A stretch of 64,000 bases of DNA from Planctomycetota bacterium (GTDB taxonomy: Bacteria; Planctomycetota; UBA1135; UBA2386): contig JANQJF010000061.1 in NCBI GenBank assembly GCA_028281765.1, positions 1 to 64,000 of the forward strand, read 5' to 3'. Both the position numbers and the translations under genes were made by a program. Shown piece after piece: positions 15,342 through 23,364 of the stretch; position 1 is the first letter of the stretch, and each line of letters starts with the position of its first letter. Under the pieces are notes generated by a model that saw only the letters and a list, made by a program, of their open reading frames with translations, did no database searches and had not been told where the DNA came from.

Positions 15342-17255
15342 ATGCGCACTCCTGTTCTCGCTTTCGCCTGCGTTGCCCTGGTCGCTGGCGATGTTCTCGC
15401 CCAGCCCGGACGCCGCGGGCCTCGTCGAGAGAAGCAGCAGCTGCTTCCGCAGTTCGATGCCGATCGTGACGGCAAGCTCGATCGCAAAGAGCGCGACGCC
15501 GCGCGCGCTTGGCTGAAAGAGAACCGACAGGAGCGTCGGCGCGGGCCCGGTCGGCGTCGAGGGCCGCGCGGCGGCGAGGACACCGGCCCGCGCGAACCGG
15601 GTCCGAAAGTCGAGATCCAGGTGGCGACGACGTATTCCGACCGAGAGCTCTACGATCCATTCGTGCTGCGGCACTACTTCCTGACGTTCGAGCACGACGA
15701 CTGGGAAGAAGAGCTCTCCGCTTTCCGCGACAGCGATGTCGAGGTGCCGGCGACGCTCGTCGTCGACGGCGTCACCTACGAAGGCGTCGGTCTGCACTTC
15801 CGTGGCAACACGTCCTATTCGACCGTCGCGCCCGGGCGCCGTCGCTCGCTCAACGTGGCCGTCGACTTCAGTAACCCCGAGTCGCGGCTGCGTGACTACA
15901 AGACGCTCAACCTCCTGAACGGACACGCGGACCCGTCGATGATGCGCGAGGTCTTGCACGCCTACATCGGTCGGCAGTTCTGCGCGGTGCCACGTGCGAG
16001 TTTCGCGCACGTCGTGATCAACGGTCGAAGCTGGGGCATCTACGCCAACGTGCAGCAGCAGAATCGCGAGTTCGCCGACGAGGCGTTCGGGAGTCGCAAG
16101 GGCGCGCGGTGGCACGTGAGCCCGAACTTCAGCGGCAACGGCGGGCTGCGCTTCTTGGGTGACGATCCCGCCGAGTACCGTGACTACTACACCGCCAAGA
16201 GCGGCGTCGACGACGCGGCTTGGCAGAGGCTCGTCGACGTGTGTCGTCTCCTCTCGGAGACGACCGTCGAAGAACGACGAAAGCAGCTGCCTGAGTATCT
16301 CGACATCGATGGTGCGCTCTGGTTTCTCGCGATCGACAACGCGCTCGTCGATGGCGACGGCTACCTGACGCGGGCGAGTGACTACGTCTTGATGATGGAT
16401 GCGGTGGGGGTGTTCCACGTCGTCACGCATGACAACAACGAGATCCTCGGCGCCGGGGGTGGCGGGCGGGGTGGACCGCCAGGTGGTCGTCGCGGCCCGC
16501 CGCCCGCTGGCGGCGAATCCGACGGCAGAGGCGATCGGCGCGGCGGTCGCGATCGCGGCGATCGCCGACGAGGAGGGCGGCGTGGCGGCCGAGGACCGCG
16601 GATCAGTCCCACGCAGAGCCCGCTGGCCGGTGCCGACAACGCCGAGCGTCCGCTCATCCACTACCTGCTCGAGGTCCCCGAATGGCGCGCGCGCTACCTC
16701 GCGTTCGCACACAGCCTCGCGGCCGACGGCCTCGACTGGCAGAAGCTCGGACCGGTTGTCGAACGCATGCACGGCATGATCGGCGACGTCATGCGCTCGA
16801 GCACCCGCAACCTGTACGGCATCGACCGATTCGAGGAGTCCGTCGATGCGATCCGTCAGTTCGCCGAGACGCGACGCAAGGCGATGCTCGAGCACGAGTC
16901 GTTGGCCGGCGCGTGGCCGCGCGTCGGTGATGTGAAGCACGTCGAAACCGGCGAAGGCAAGAAGCACGGGTTGCTCGTGACTGCCGAGATGCACGCGGAC
17001 GTCCCCGTCGAGTCTGCGCGACTCTACTGGCAGAAACGGCGTCCCGGCGCGTTCGAGATCGTGCCGATGCAGCGGGGCGCGGACGGCGTGTTCTCGGCCG
17101 AGATCCCGCCGCAGAAGCCCGGCGAGAAGATCCACTACTACGTCGAGGCCACGGCAGCCGGCGACACGGGGCGTCTCGCCTTCGCGCCGGCCGGGGCGTC
17201 GGCCAAGCCGTGGCCGTATCGATTTGCGGGCAAGAAGAAGCAGAAGACCAAGTAG
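15342..17255 (+). CDS. Secreted CotH-like kinase-fold protein with EF-hand
   Basis: 637 residues. Signal peptide (1-20), then an EF-hand loop DADRDGKLDRKE (about 46-57), an Arg/Gly-rich linker, and a CotH domain (about 100-370): GVGLHFRGNTSYS, YKTLNLLNGHADPSMMRE and the putative catalytic region DGYLTRASDYVLM with THDNNE. CotH proteins are atypical protein kinases; several bacterial ones are secreted. A second Arg/Gly/Pro low-complexity insert (about 370-430) interrupts the domain before its C-terminal helices. The last 100 residues form a beta domain containing KIHYYVEATAAG, similar to Ig-like modules that follow CotH in other planctomycete proteins. Start ATG at 15342. Confidence 0.88.
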   Translation: MRTPVLAFACVALVAGDVLAQPGRRGPRREKQQLLPQFDADRDGKLDRKERDAARAWLKENRQERRRGPGRRRGPRGGEDTGPREPGPKVEIQVATTYSDRELYDPFVLRHYFLTFEHDDWEEELSAFRDSDVEVPATLVVDGVTYEGVGLHFRGNTSYSTVAPGRRRSLNVAVDFSNPESRLRDYKTLNLLNGHADPSMMREVLHAYIGRQFCAVPRASFAHVVINGRSWGIYANVQQQNREFADEAFGSRKGARWHVSPNFSGNGGLRFLGDDPAEYRDYYTAKSGVDDAAWQRLVDVCRLLSETTVEERRKQLPEYLDIDGALWFLAIDNALVDGDGYLTRASDYVLMMDAVGVFHVVTHDNNEILGAGGGGRGGPPGGRRGPPPAGGESDGRGDRRGGRDRGDRRRGGRRGGRGPRISPTQSPLAGADNAERPLIHYLLEVPEWRARYLAFAHSLAADGLDWQKLGPVVERMHGMIGDVMRSSTRNLYGIDRFEESVDAIRQFAETRRKAMLEHESLAGAWPRVGDVKHVETGEGKKHGLLVTAEMHADVPVESARLYWQKRRPGAFEIVPMQRGADGVFSAEIPPQKPGEKIHYYVEATAAGDTGRLAFAPAGASAKPWPYRFAGKKKQKTK

Positions 17256-17322
17256 ACGCTCCGATCGCTCGCGAATCGGATTTCGCGAAACGCGCGCGAT
17301 CGGCAGGTGACCTCCGTCCACT

Positions 17323-20300
17323 ATGACCGGTCATCCGACGGAACTCGATTTTCCCGCCCTCCTCGAGGAGGAGGCCTTCGTCCGGCGTCTCGCCCGCGGA
17401 TTGCTCTTCGACGAGCACCGCGTCGATGACGTGGTGCAGCAAACCTGGCTCGCGGCGATCCGCAATCCTCCGCACGAATCGGGGGCGCGCCGAGGATGGT
17501 TGCGGAGCGTCGTGCGCGGGGTCGCCGCCAATCAGGTGCGAGCCGACGCGCGCCGGCGTGAGCACGAGACCACGGTTGCGGCCGAGGCCGCGAGCGTACC
17601 GTCGGTGGACGAAGTGCTCGAACGCGAGGAGCAGCGGAAGCACGTGCTCGAGGCGTTACGAACCCTGAGCGAGCCGTACCGGACGACGATTCTGCTGCGG
17701 TACTTCGATGGCCGGACCCCGAAGCAGATCGCCGCCATGCAAGGGGTTCCGGCGGCGACGGTGCGCACTCGCCTCAAGCGCGGCACAGAGCGGATGCGTG
17801 ACCATCTCGATCGCGCGTACGGCGGTGACCGCCGCTCGTGGTGTTTGGCGCTGGTCCCTCTTGCTACGCCGCGCGCCTCGGCGCCAGGACTCGCGCTCGT
17901 GGCGAAGCTCGGCGTGCTATGGAACTGGGGCAAGACGCCCGCGATTGCGTTGGCGGCAGCTTTGCTCTTGCTGGTCGGCGGCCTGCTGGTGTTCGACCCC
18001 GCGGGTTCGGTCGAAAGCGTCCGTCCCGAAGAAGTCGGGAGCAACCCGGTCGTATACAGCACGGGTGTGGTGTCGACGGACGGCGGCGAACGAGTCGAGG
18101 TCGACGGGGAGCCGAGGTGGCCGCGCGTTCACCACGCGCCGGACTACGCGGCAGTGCTTTCCGGATTCCGCGGAAGGCTCGTCGACGTGGACGGCGGGCC
18201 GGTCGCGGGCGGGTCCGTTTCGATCGCGGGAATCGAGGGACTGTCGCTCTACTCCGACGCCGCCGGGCTGTTCGGTGAAGACGCGAATGGTCCGGAGGTG
18301 TTCGCCGGGCACGCGACGAGCCGGGCTGACGGCACGTTTTCGATCGCCGGTGCGTGGCCGCGAGCGAAGTACGCGCTTCGCGCGAACAGCGCCGCCGGGG
18401 CGCGTTTCTTGCCGCTCGCGCGCACGCCGGCGTCGGGCGAGGTTATCGACCTCGGAGACGTCGTGCTCGACGCGACCGCCGCGATCGAAGGCGTCGTCGT
18501 CGACGCGGACGGCGAGCCTGTCGAGGGTGCCCTGGTGTGGGCTGCCGACGTGCCGGCGCTCCTGATCGCGGCCGGTAGCCTCGATCGCGCGCACGCCGAG
18601 CACGGGGCGATCCTGGCCGTTCCGGAGTTGACCGACGACGAGCTTCGCGGGGAGCCGGGTTACGCGAGTCGCTTCATGCGCCACCTGCGCGACGGTGTGA
18701 TCAATCGTCTGCGAGGCGGGCTCGAAGAGCGGACGCGTTCGCTCGTGATCGAGCGGATGCCTTGGCTCGAGGCGATGTTCGAGCATCTGCCGCTCGCCCG
18801 AACGCGAACGGGCGTAGATGGGGCCTTCCGGCTCGAAGGGCTCGTGGAAGCGCCCATGACCGTCGTCGTGCGCGCGCCCGGGCACAACAGTCTCGTCCGG
18901 TCGAACGTTCGCACCAAGACAGGGGTGACCAAGTCGCTGCGTCGCCTGCGGCTCGGTGAGGGGGAATGGGTCGAAGGCATCGTCGTCGACGCGGACGGCC
19001 GGCCCGTGGCGGGCGCGGAAGTGCGTGTCGCGGCGACCGGGCTCCTCGGATTCACCGGGATCGCGTTCTGTGAGCCGGGGATTCGCACGGATGACCGCGG
19101 TGGCTTTGCCGTGAACGGGATGCCGCGTGGAGCGTTCGTCGCCGCGGCGCGGCGTTCTCCGGCAGAGTCGTGGGTGTGCGCGGAGCCGGCGGAAGTTCAC
19201 GTGCGGATCGAGTTGCCGCGCCGTCACACGCTCGAGCTGGTGATTGCAGATGGAGATGTGAACGCGGAAGACGTCGAACTCCGGCTGGTCGCGGGCCCGC
19301 CGCTCGGGGAGCTGTCGCGAATCGGTGTCCAGACGCCCCTGGAGATCGACGAGCTTCTGTCGTTTCGAGGTGGTAGTGCGATCGTGCGCGACCTCCCGGC
19401 AGGGCTCTACACCGCGCAGCTACGCATGCGGGACCGAGCGACCGCGTTGCGGGTCATCCGCGTGCCGACCACCGGGCCCGTGAATCTGTCTCCGCTGCCG
19501 TGTGCTCCGTTCGACGTGATGGTCACGTCGGCGTCGGGGGAGGCGGTTCGCGACGCGAAGGTCTACGCCCAGTCCGCCGAGCGGCCGGCGTGGGCCGCTT
19601 CGGTGCTGCCGCGAAACATCGGGCTCGCCCGATGGGGTGAGCTGCCGGTCTTCGCGGGATACACCGATCGTGATGGACGGCTGCGCGTCGAGGGATTGTC
19701 GGCCGGTGCCGTGGACGTCAGCGTGTTCCATCCGCGCTACGGTCAGGTGGCGGAGCGTGTCGAGGATCTCGCGACTCCCGTGGAGTTGGAGCTCGCCGGG
19801 ACGGGTGCGGTAGCCGGACGCCTGTTGGTCCGCGATGCGCCCGCGTCTGCGGCGCGTTGGCGCGTCGCGGCCATCCCGCTCGCGTCGCGGTTCTCGACCG
19901 GGATGCCACGGGTGTCCGGGCAGGCGACCGTCGACGCAGGCGGAGCGTTTCGGATCGACGGTCTCGCGCCGGGACGTTGGAAAGTGCAAGCCCGCGCATC
20001 GCTCGAGGACACGCGTTCCATGCGGAGCGTCGTGACGCTCGTGGACGACGAGACTTCGGCGTGGTTCATCGATGCCAACGGCGGGCATTCCGTCGAAGTC
20101 GACATCCGGGCAGGGGCCACGACCGAGGTCGAGTTCGAGGCGGACCCCGCGAATCTGGACGTCGAAGGCGCGCGGGGTTCGATCGTCGGCACCATTCGGA
20201 TCGACGGTCGAGTGGAGCATGGCGTCATCGTCCAGGACCTGTCGGGCTGGGGTAGCCGCGTGATCGAGAAGCTGGACCGTGATGGCGGTTTCGCGATGCG

Positions 20301-20931
20301 CGGAGTAGCCGTGGGACAGCGGAGGATCCACGTCGTGCACGCGGTTTCGGAGCAGACGCTGTGGGCCGGTGAGCTGGAAGTGAAGGAGGCCGAGGAGACG
20401 AGGCTCGATCTCGAGTTGCGCACCGGGACGCTGCGCGGGCGCGTTCTGTTGCCGGACGGTCGCCCCGCGGCGGGAGTGAAGCTCGGATTCACGGCGCACC
20501 TGTTCGGAGGCATCGCTCTGCTGTCCACGAACTGCGACCACGACGGAGAGTTCGTTTGTCGTTCGATGCCCGTCGGGGACTACCGCATCCGCGCGAAGAG
20601 CCACGACTACCGCTGCGATCTTGCCGCGGAAGTCTCGATCGGAGACCGCAATCCTCGAATCGACATCCAGCTGGGCAACATCCTCAGTCTGACGGGACGT
20701 GTCGTCGGGTGTGACGCGAAGGGGGTGCGGCTCGTGAGCTCTCGGGGCACGCACTTCGTGTGGACCGGCTCAGACGGGCGATTCCGATTCGAGCGGGTCG
20801 AGCCCGGCCGGTATCGGCTGCAGATCCGCCTGCAGGACGGCCGTGAGGTGCACGCGGTTCCAGGGGAGTTCGAGCTCGACCTGCAGTCCGTCCAGTGTGA
20901 GGTGCGTGCGGGCGGGGAGGTCGCGCGGTGA
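17323..20931 (+). CDS. ECF sigma factor fused via a membrane helix to carboxypeptidase-regulatory-like repeats
   Basis: 1202 residues in three parts. Residues 1-170 are an ECF sigma factor: region 2 with VDDVVQQTWLAAIRNPP and WLRSVVRGVAANQVR, region 4 with LSEPYRTTILLRYFDGRTPK and a helix-turn-helix (PAATVRTRLKRG). Residues about 205-227 are a strong transmembrane helix (ALAAALLLLVGGLLVF). The remaining 970 residues are an external series of carboxypeptidase-regulatory-like beta-sandwiches, for example IEGVVVDADGEPVEGALVW (near 386), VEGIVVDADGRPVAGAEVRV (near 548), GRVLLPDGRPAAGVKL (near 1038) and LTGRVVG (near 1122). The frame is continuous and codon use is uniform, so the fusion is real as sequenced. 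A sigma factor held at the membrane with a sensor-like ectodomain would need proteolysis or contact-based control; that is inference. Confidence 0.87.
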   Translation: MTGHPTELDFPALLEEEAFVRRLARGLLFDEHRVDDVVQQTWLAAIRNPPHESGARRGWLRSVVRGVAANQVRADARRREHETTVAAEAASVPSVDEVLEREEQRKHVLEALRTLSEPYRTTILLRYFDGRTPKQIAAMQGVPAATVRTRLKRGTERMRDHLDRAYGGDRRSWCLALVPLATPRASAPGLALVAKLGVLWNWGKTPAIALAAALLLLVGGLLVFDPAGSVESVRPEEVGSNPVVYSTGVVSTDGGERVEVDGEPRWPRVHHAPDYAAVLSGFRGRLVDVDGGPVAGGSVSIAGIEGLSLYSDAAGLFGEDANGPEVFAGHATSRADGTFSIAGAWPRAKYALRANSAAGARFLPLARTPASGEVIDLGDVVLDATAAIEGVVVDADGEPVEGALVWAADVPALLIAAGSLDRAHAEHGAILAVPELTDDELRGEPGYASRFMRHLRDGVINRLRGGLEERTRSLVIERMPWLEAMFEHLPLARTRTGVDGAFRLEGLVEAPMTVVVRAPGHNSLVRSNVRTKTGVTKSLRRLRLGEGEWVEGIVVDADGRPVAGAEVRVAATGLLGFTGIAFCEPGIRTDDRGGFAVNGMPRGAFVAAARRSPAESWVCAEPAEVHVRIELPRRHTLELVIADGDVNAEDVELRLVAGPPLGELSRIGVQTPLEIDELLSFRGGSAIVRDLPAGLYTAQLRMRDRATALRVIRVPTTGPVNLSPLPCAPFDVMVTSASGEAVRDAKVYAQSAERPAWAASVLPRNIGLARWGELPVFAGYTDRDGRLRVEGLSAGAVDVSVFHPRYGQVAERVEDLATPVELELAGTGAVAGRLLVRDAPASAARWRVAAIPLASRFSTGMPRVSGQATVDAGGAFRIDGLAPGRWKVQARASLEDTRSMRSVVTLVDDETSAWFIDANGGHSVEVDIRAGATTEVEFEADPANLDVEGARGSIVGTIRIDGRVEHGVIVQDLSGWGSRVIEKLDRDGGFAMRGVAVGQRRIHVVHAVSEQTLWAGELEVKEAEETRLDLELRTGTLRGRVLLPDGRPAAGVKLGFTAHLFGGIALLSTNCDHDGEFVCRSMPVGDYRIRAKSHDYRCDLAAEVSIGDRNPRIDIQLGNILSLTGRVVGCDAKGVRLVSSRGTHFVWTGSDGRFRFERVEPGRYRLQIRLQDGREVHAVPGEFELDLQSVQCEVRAGGEVAR

Positions 20932-20940
20932 CTTCGGGCC

Positions 20941-21435
20941 TCAGGAGCCGAGCCGCATGCAGCACTTCTTGAACTTCTTGCCGCTGCCGCACGGGCACGG
21001 ATCGTTGCGGCCGGTCTTCTCGGCGCGGTGCTCGACGGTCTTGCCCTGCTGCTTCGCCATGCCCGCCGCGTGCGCGTTGCCGGCTCCGACGATGCGCCGA
21101 AACTCGTCGATGTGGGCGATCAGCGCGTTGCGCTGTTCGAATGACGCGAACACGACCTCTTGCTCCGCCAAGAACGCGAGGAAGGCCGACAGGACGGCCT
21201 CGGTTCGGTCCGCGAGCGGATCGCGGGCCGCGAAGCGACGCGGCAGGTGTTCGACGAGGATCGCGTGGATATCGTGGTCTTCGAGGTGGCGCGGCGCTCG
21301 GCCGACGTCCTCGTAGCAGCTCGTCAGGAAGCGCTGCGCGATCGTGCGAACATCGGCCGTGGGGAGCCCCTCGACCTGCCCGTGCGGCGAATCGAGGAAG
21401 GCGGCGGAATCGAGAATGACGCGGCGTTCGGTCAC
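20941..21435 (-). CDS. SEC-C zinc-motif protein
   Basis: A 164-residue cytosolic protein ending in a SEC-C motif, CPCGSGKKFKKCC, which binds one zinc ion and in SecA contacts SecB and ribosomes. The N-terminal 130 residues are helical and unlike SecA. Proteins of this build are widespread but mostly uncharacterised. The stop lies nine bases from the end of the convergent sigma-fusion gene. Start ATG at 21435; the 234 bases to pckA (divergent) hold a plausible shared promoter region but no site I can name. Confidence 0.86.
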   Translation of the reverse strand: MTERRVILDSAAFLDSPHGQVEGLPTADVRTIAQRFLTSCYEDVGRAPRHLEDHDIHAILVEHLPRRFAARDPLADRTEAVLSAFLAFLAEQEVVFASFEQRNALIAHIDEFRRIVGAGNAHAAGMAKQQGKTVEHRAEKTGRNDPCPCGSGKKFKKCCMRLGS

Positions 21436-21669
21436 GCTACGAGGCCGTGCACGGTGTGCCGAACGGGGGGTTTGTTGCGGGCATTGACGAAGTGTTCCGG
21501 ATTCGTGTGACCGTGGACTCGGAGATCATAGCGGCGTCTTCGCCGGCCGAAATTAGCGATGCCACAAGTCGTTTCTCGGAGTCTTGTGCGATGCTTGCGC
21601 CCTCTTACGCTGGCAGGCATCCGCTGGCTCTCCCGCGGCCCGCTCATCCTCGTCGGGCGACTCTCTCCC

Positions 21670-23328
21670 ATGACTCTGCAAGAACAGCTGTCGACTCTGC
21701 TCGGACTCGAAGGCGTCCAGTACAAGCACAACTTGGACAAGCCCACGCTCTTCCAGGAAGCGTTGGCGAACGATCGCGGCCGGATCCGTCCTGACGGTCC
21801 GGACGACGAGCACAAGGCCTACCAGACCAAGCTGGGGCCCGACGGCCCGCTGATCTTTTACACCGACCCCAGCTGCACTGGCCGCCCCGTGCAGGACACG
21901 TTCGCCGTCGCGTGGCCGGAGATCGAGGACCAGGTCTGGTGGAAGAAGGACTTCCAGAAGTTCGATCCGGCGAAGTACGAGGCTCTGCGCGGACGGATCA
22001 TCGAGCACCTGAACAACAAGAAGGGCACGCTCTACGTCAAGGACGTCTACGCCGGCTCCGACCCGACCTATGCGGTGCCGTATCGCTTCGTCGGGGAGTA
22101 CGCGACCCACGCGATGTTCGTCCACAATATGTTCCCGAAGAACATCGAGGGCGTCGCGGACGAGGACGGCAAGCGCTGGACGATGCTCAACGTGCCGTCG
22201 TTCCACTGCGATCCCGAGCGGGACGGCACGCCGTCGAAGCGCGTCGTGCTGATCGACCTCAAGAACCGCGTCTTCTTGGTCGCGGGTCGTGCCGACTACT
22301 GTGGCGTGAACAAGAAGGGCATGTTCACCGTCATGAACTTCGTGCTGCCGAACCAGGGGCACATGTCGATGCACTGCTCGGCCAACGTCGGCGACAACGA
22401 CGGCGGCGCGATCCTGTTCGGGTTGTCCGGCACGGGCAAGACGACGCTGTCCGCTGACCCGAATCGCAAGCTCATCGGTGACGACGAGCACGCGTGGACG
22501 GGCAACGGCATCTCCAACCTCGAGGACGGTTGCTACGCGAAGCTCATCGATCTCGACAAGGAAGCCGAGCCGATCATCGCTGCGGCGATGTCGATGCCGG
22601 GCACGCTGATCGAGAACGTGCCGCCGCTTCCGAACAAGAAGCTCGCGGACACCGATCCGCAGGAACTCGACCTGACCGACAACTCCATCACCGAGAACAC
22701 CCGCTTCTCGTATCCGCTCGACTGCAACCCGAACGTCATGGAAGGCGCGAAGGGTCCGCACCCGGACACGATCGTGCTCCTGACCGCCGATGCGTTCGGC
22801 GTGCTGCCGCCCGTCGCGGTCCTGACGCCGAAGGAGGTGATGTATCACTTCGTCTCCGGCTTCACCGCGAAGCTCGCAGGCACCGAAGTCGGCGTCACGG
22901 AGCCGAAGGCCGCGTTCAGCGCGTGCTTCGGCGCGCCCTTCATGTCGCACTTCCCGTCGGTCTACGCCAAGCTGCTCGCCGAGAAGATGGAGGAGCACGA
23001 GACGCGTTGCATCCTGCTCAACACGGGCTGGGGCGGCGGTGCCTACGGCGTCGGCAAGCGCATTTCGATCCAGCACACGCGTGCGCTGCTCGACGCGGCG
23101 CTCGACGGCGAGCTCGACGAGGGCAAGGTGGAGTTCGAAAACCACCCGGTCTTCAACATGCAGATGCCGACGAGCTGCCCGAACGTGCCCGACGAGATCC
23201 TCAACCCGCGCAACACGTGGGCCGACAAGGACGCGTACGACACCGCGGCGAACAAGCTGCGCGACATGTTCCGCGAGAACTTCGAGGCGAAGAACTTCGG
23301 CGAGCTCGGCATCGAGCCGGTGATGTAG
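21670..23328 (+). CDS. pckA: Phosphoenolpyruvate carboxykinase (ATP)
   Basis: 552 residues. Catalyses oxaloacetate + ATP to phosphoenolpyruvate + ADP + CO2 (EC 4.1.1.49), the first committed step of gluconeogenesis. The P-loop is FGLSGTGKTTLS (250-261, Lys257), followed by the metal and nucleotide site IGDDEHAW; NTGWGGGAYGVGKRISI and HNMF complete the ATP-type family pattern. The open frame extends to 21559, but the ATG at 21670 gives a normal-length N-terminus. It lies alone between divergent and downstream unrelated genes. With PPi-type phosphofructokinase and pruA in the same window it fits growth on amino acids. Confidence 0.97.
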   Translation: MTLQEQLSTLLGLEGVQYKHNLDKPTLFQEALANDRGRIRPDGPDDEHKAYQTKLGPDGPLIFYTDPSCTGRPVQDTFAVAWPEIEDQVWWKKDFQKFDPAKYEALRGRIIEHLNNKKGTLYVKDVYAGSDPTYAVPYRFVGEYATHAMFVHNMFPKNIEGVADEDGKRWTMLNVPSFHCDPERDGTPSKRVVLIDLKNRVFLVAGRADYCGVNKKGMFTVMNFVLPNQGHMSMHCSANVGDNDGGAILFGLSGTGKTTLSADPNRKLIGDDEHAWTGNGISNLEDGCYAKLIDLDKEAEPIIAAAMSMPGTLIENVPPLPNKKLADTDPQELDLTDNSITENTRFSYPLDCNPNVMEGAKGPHPDTIVLLTADAFGVLPPVAVLTPKEVMYHFVSGFTAKLAGTEVGVTEPKAAFSACFGAPFMSHFPSVYAKLLAEKMEEHETRCILLNTGWGGGAYGVGKRISIQHTRALLDAALDGELDEGKVEFENHPVFNMQMPTSCPNVPDEILNPRNTWADKDAYDTAANKLRDMFRENFEAKNFGELGIEPVM

Positions 23329-23364
23329 CCCCGCCGGGTTCGTGACCGGCTATGATCGCCGGGT

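Noticed and set aside
13920..17321. A single long minus-strand frame of over 1100 codons across the CotH gene
   Set aside because: Only its end (13920-14804) resembles a protein with a signal peptide. The rest is antisense to the CotH gene and reflects GC-driven lack of stops.
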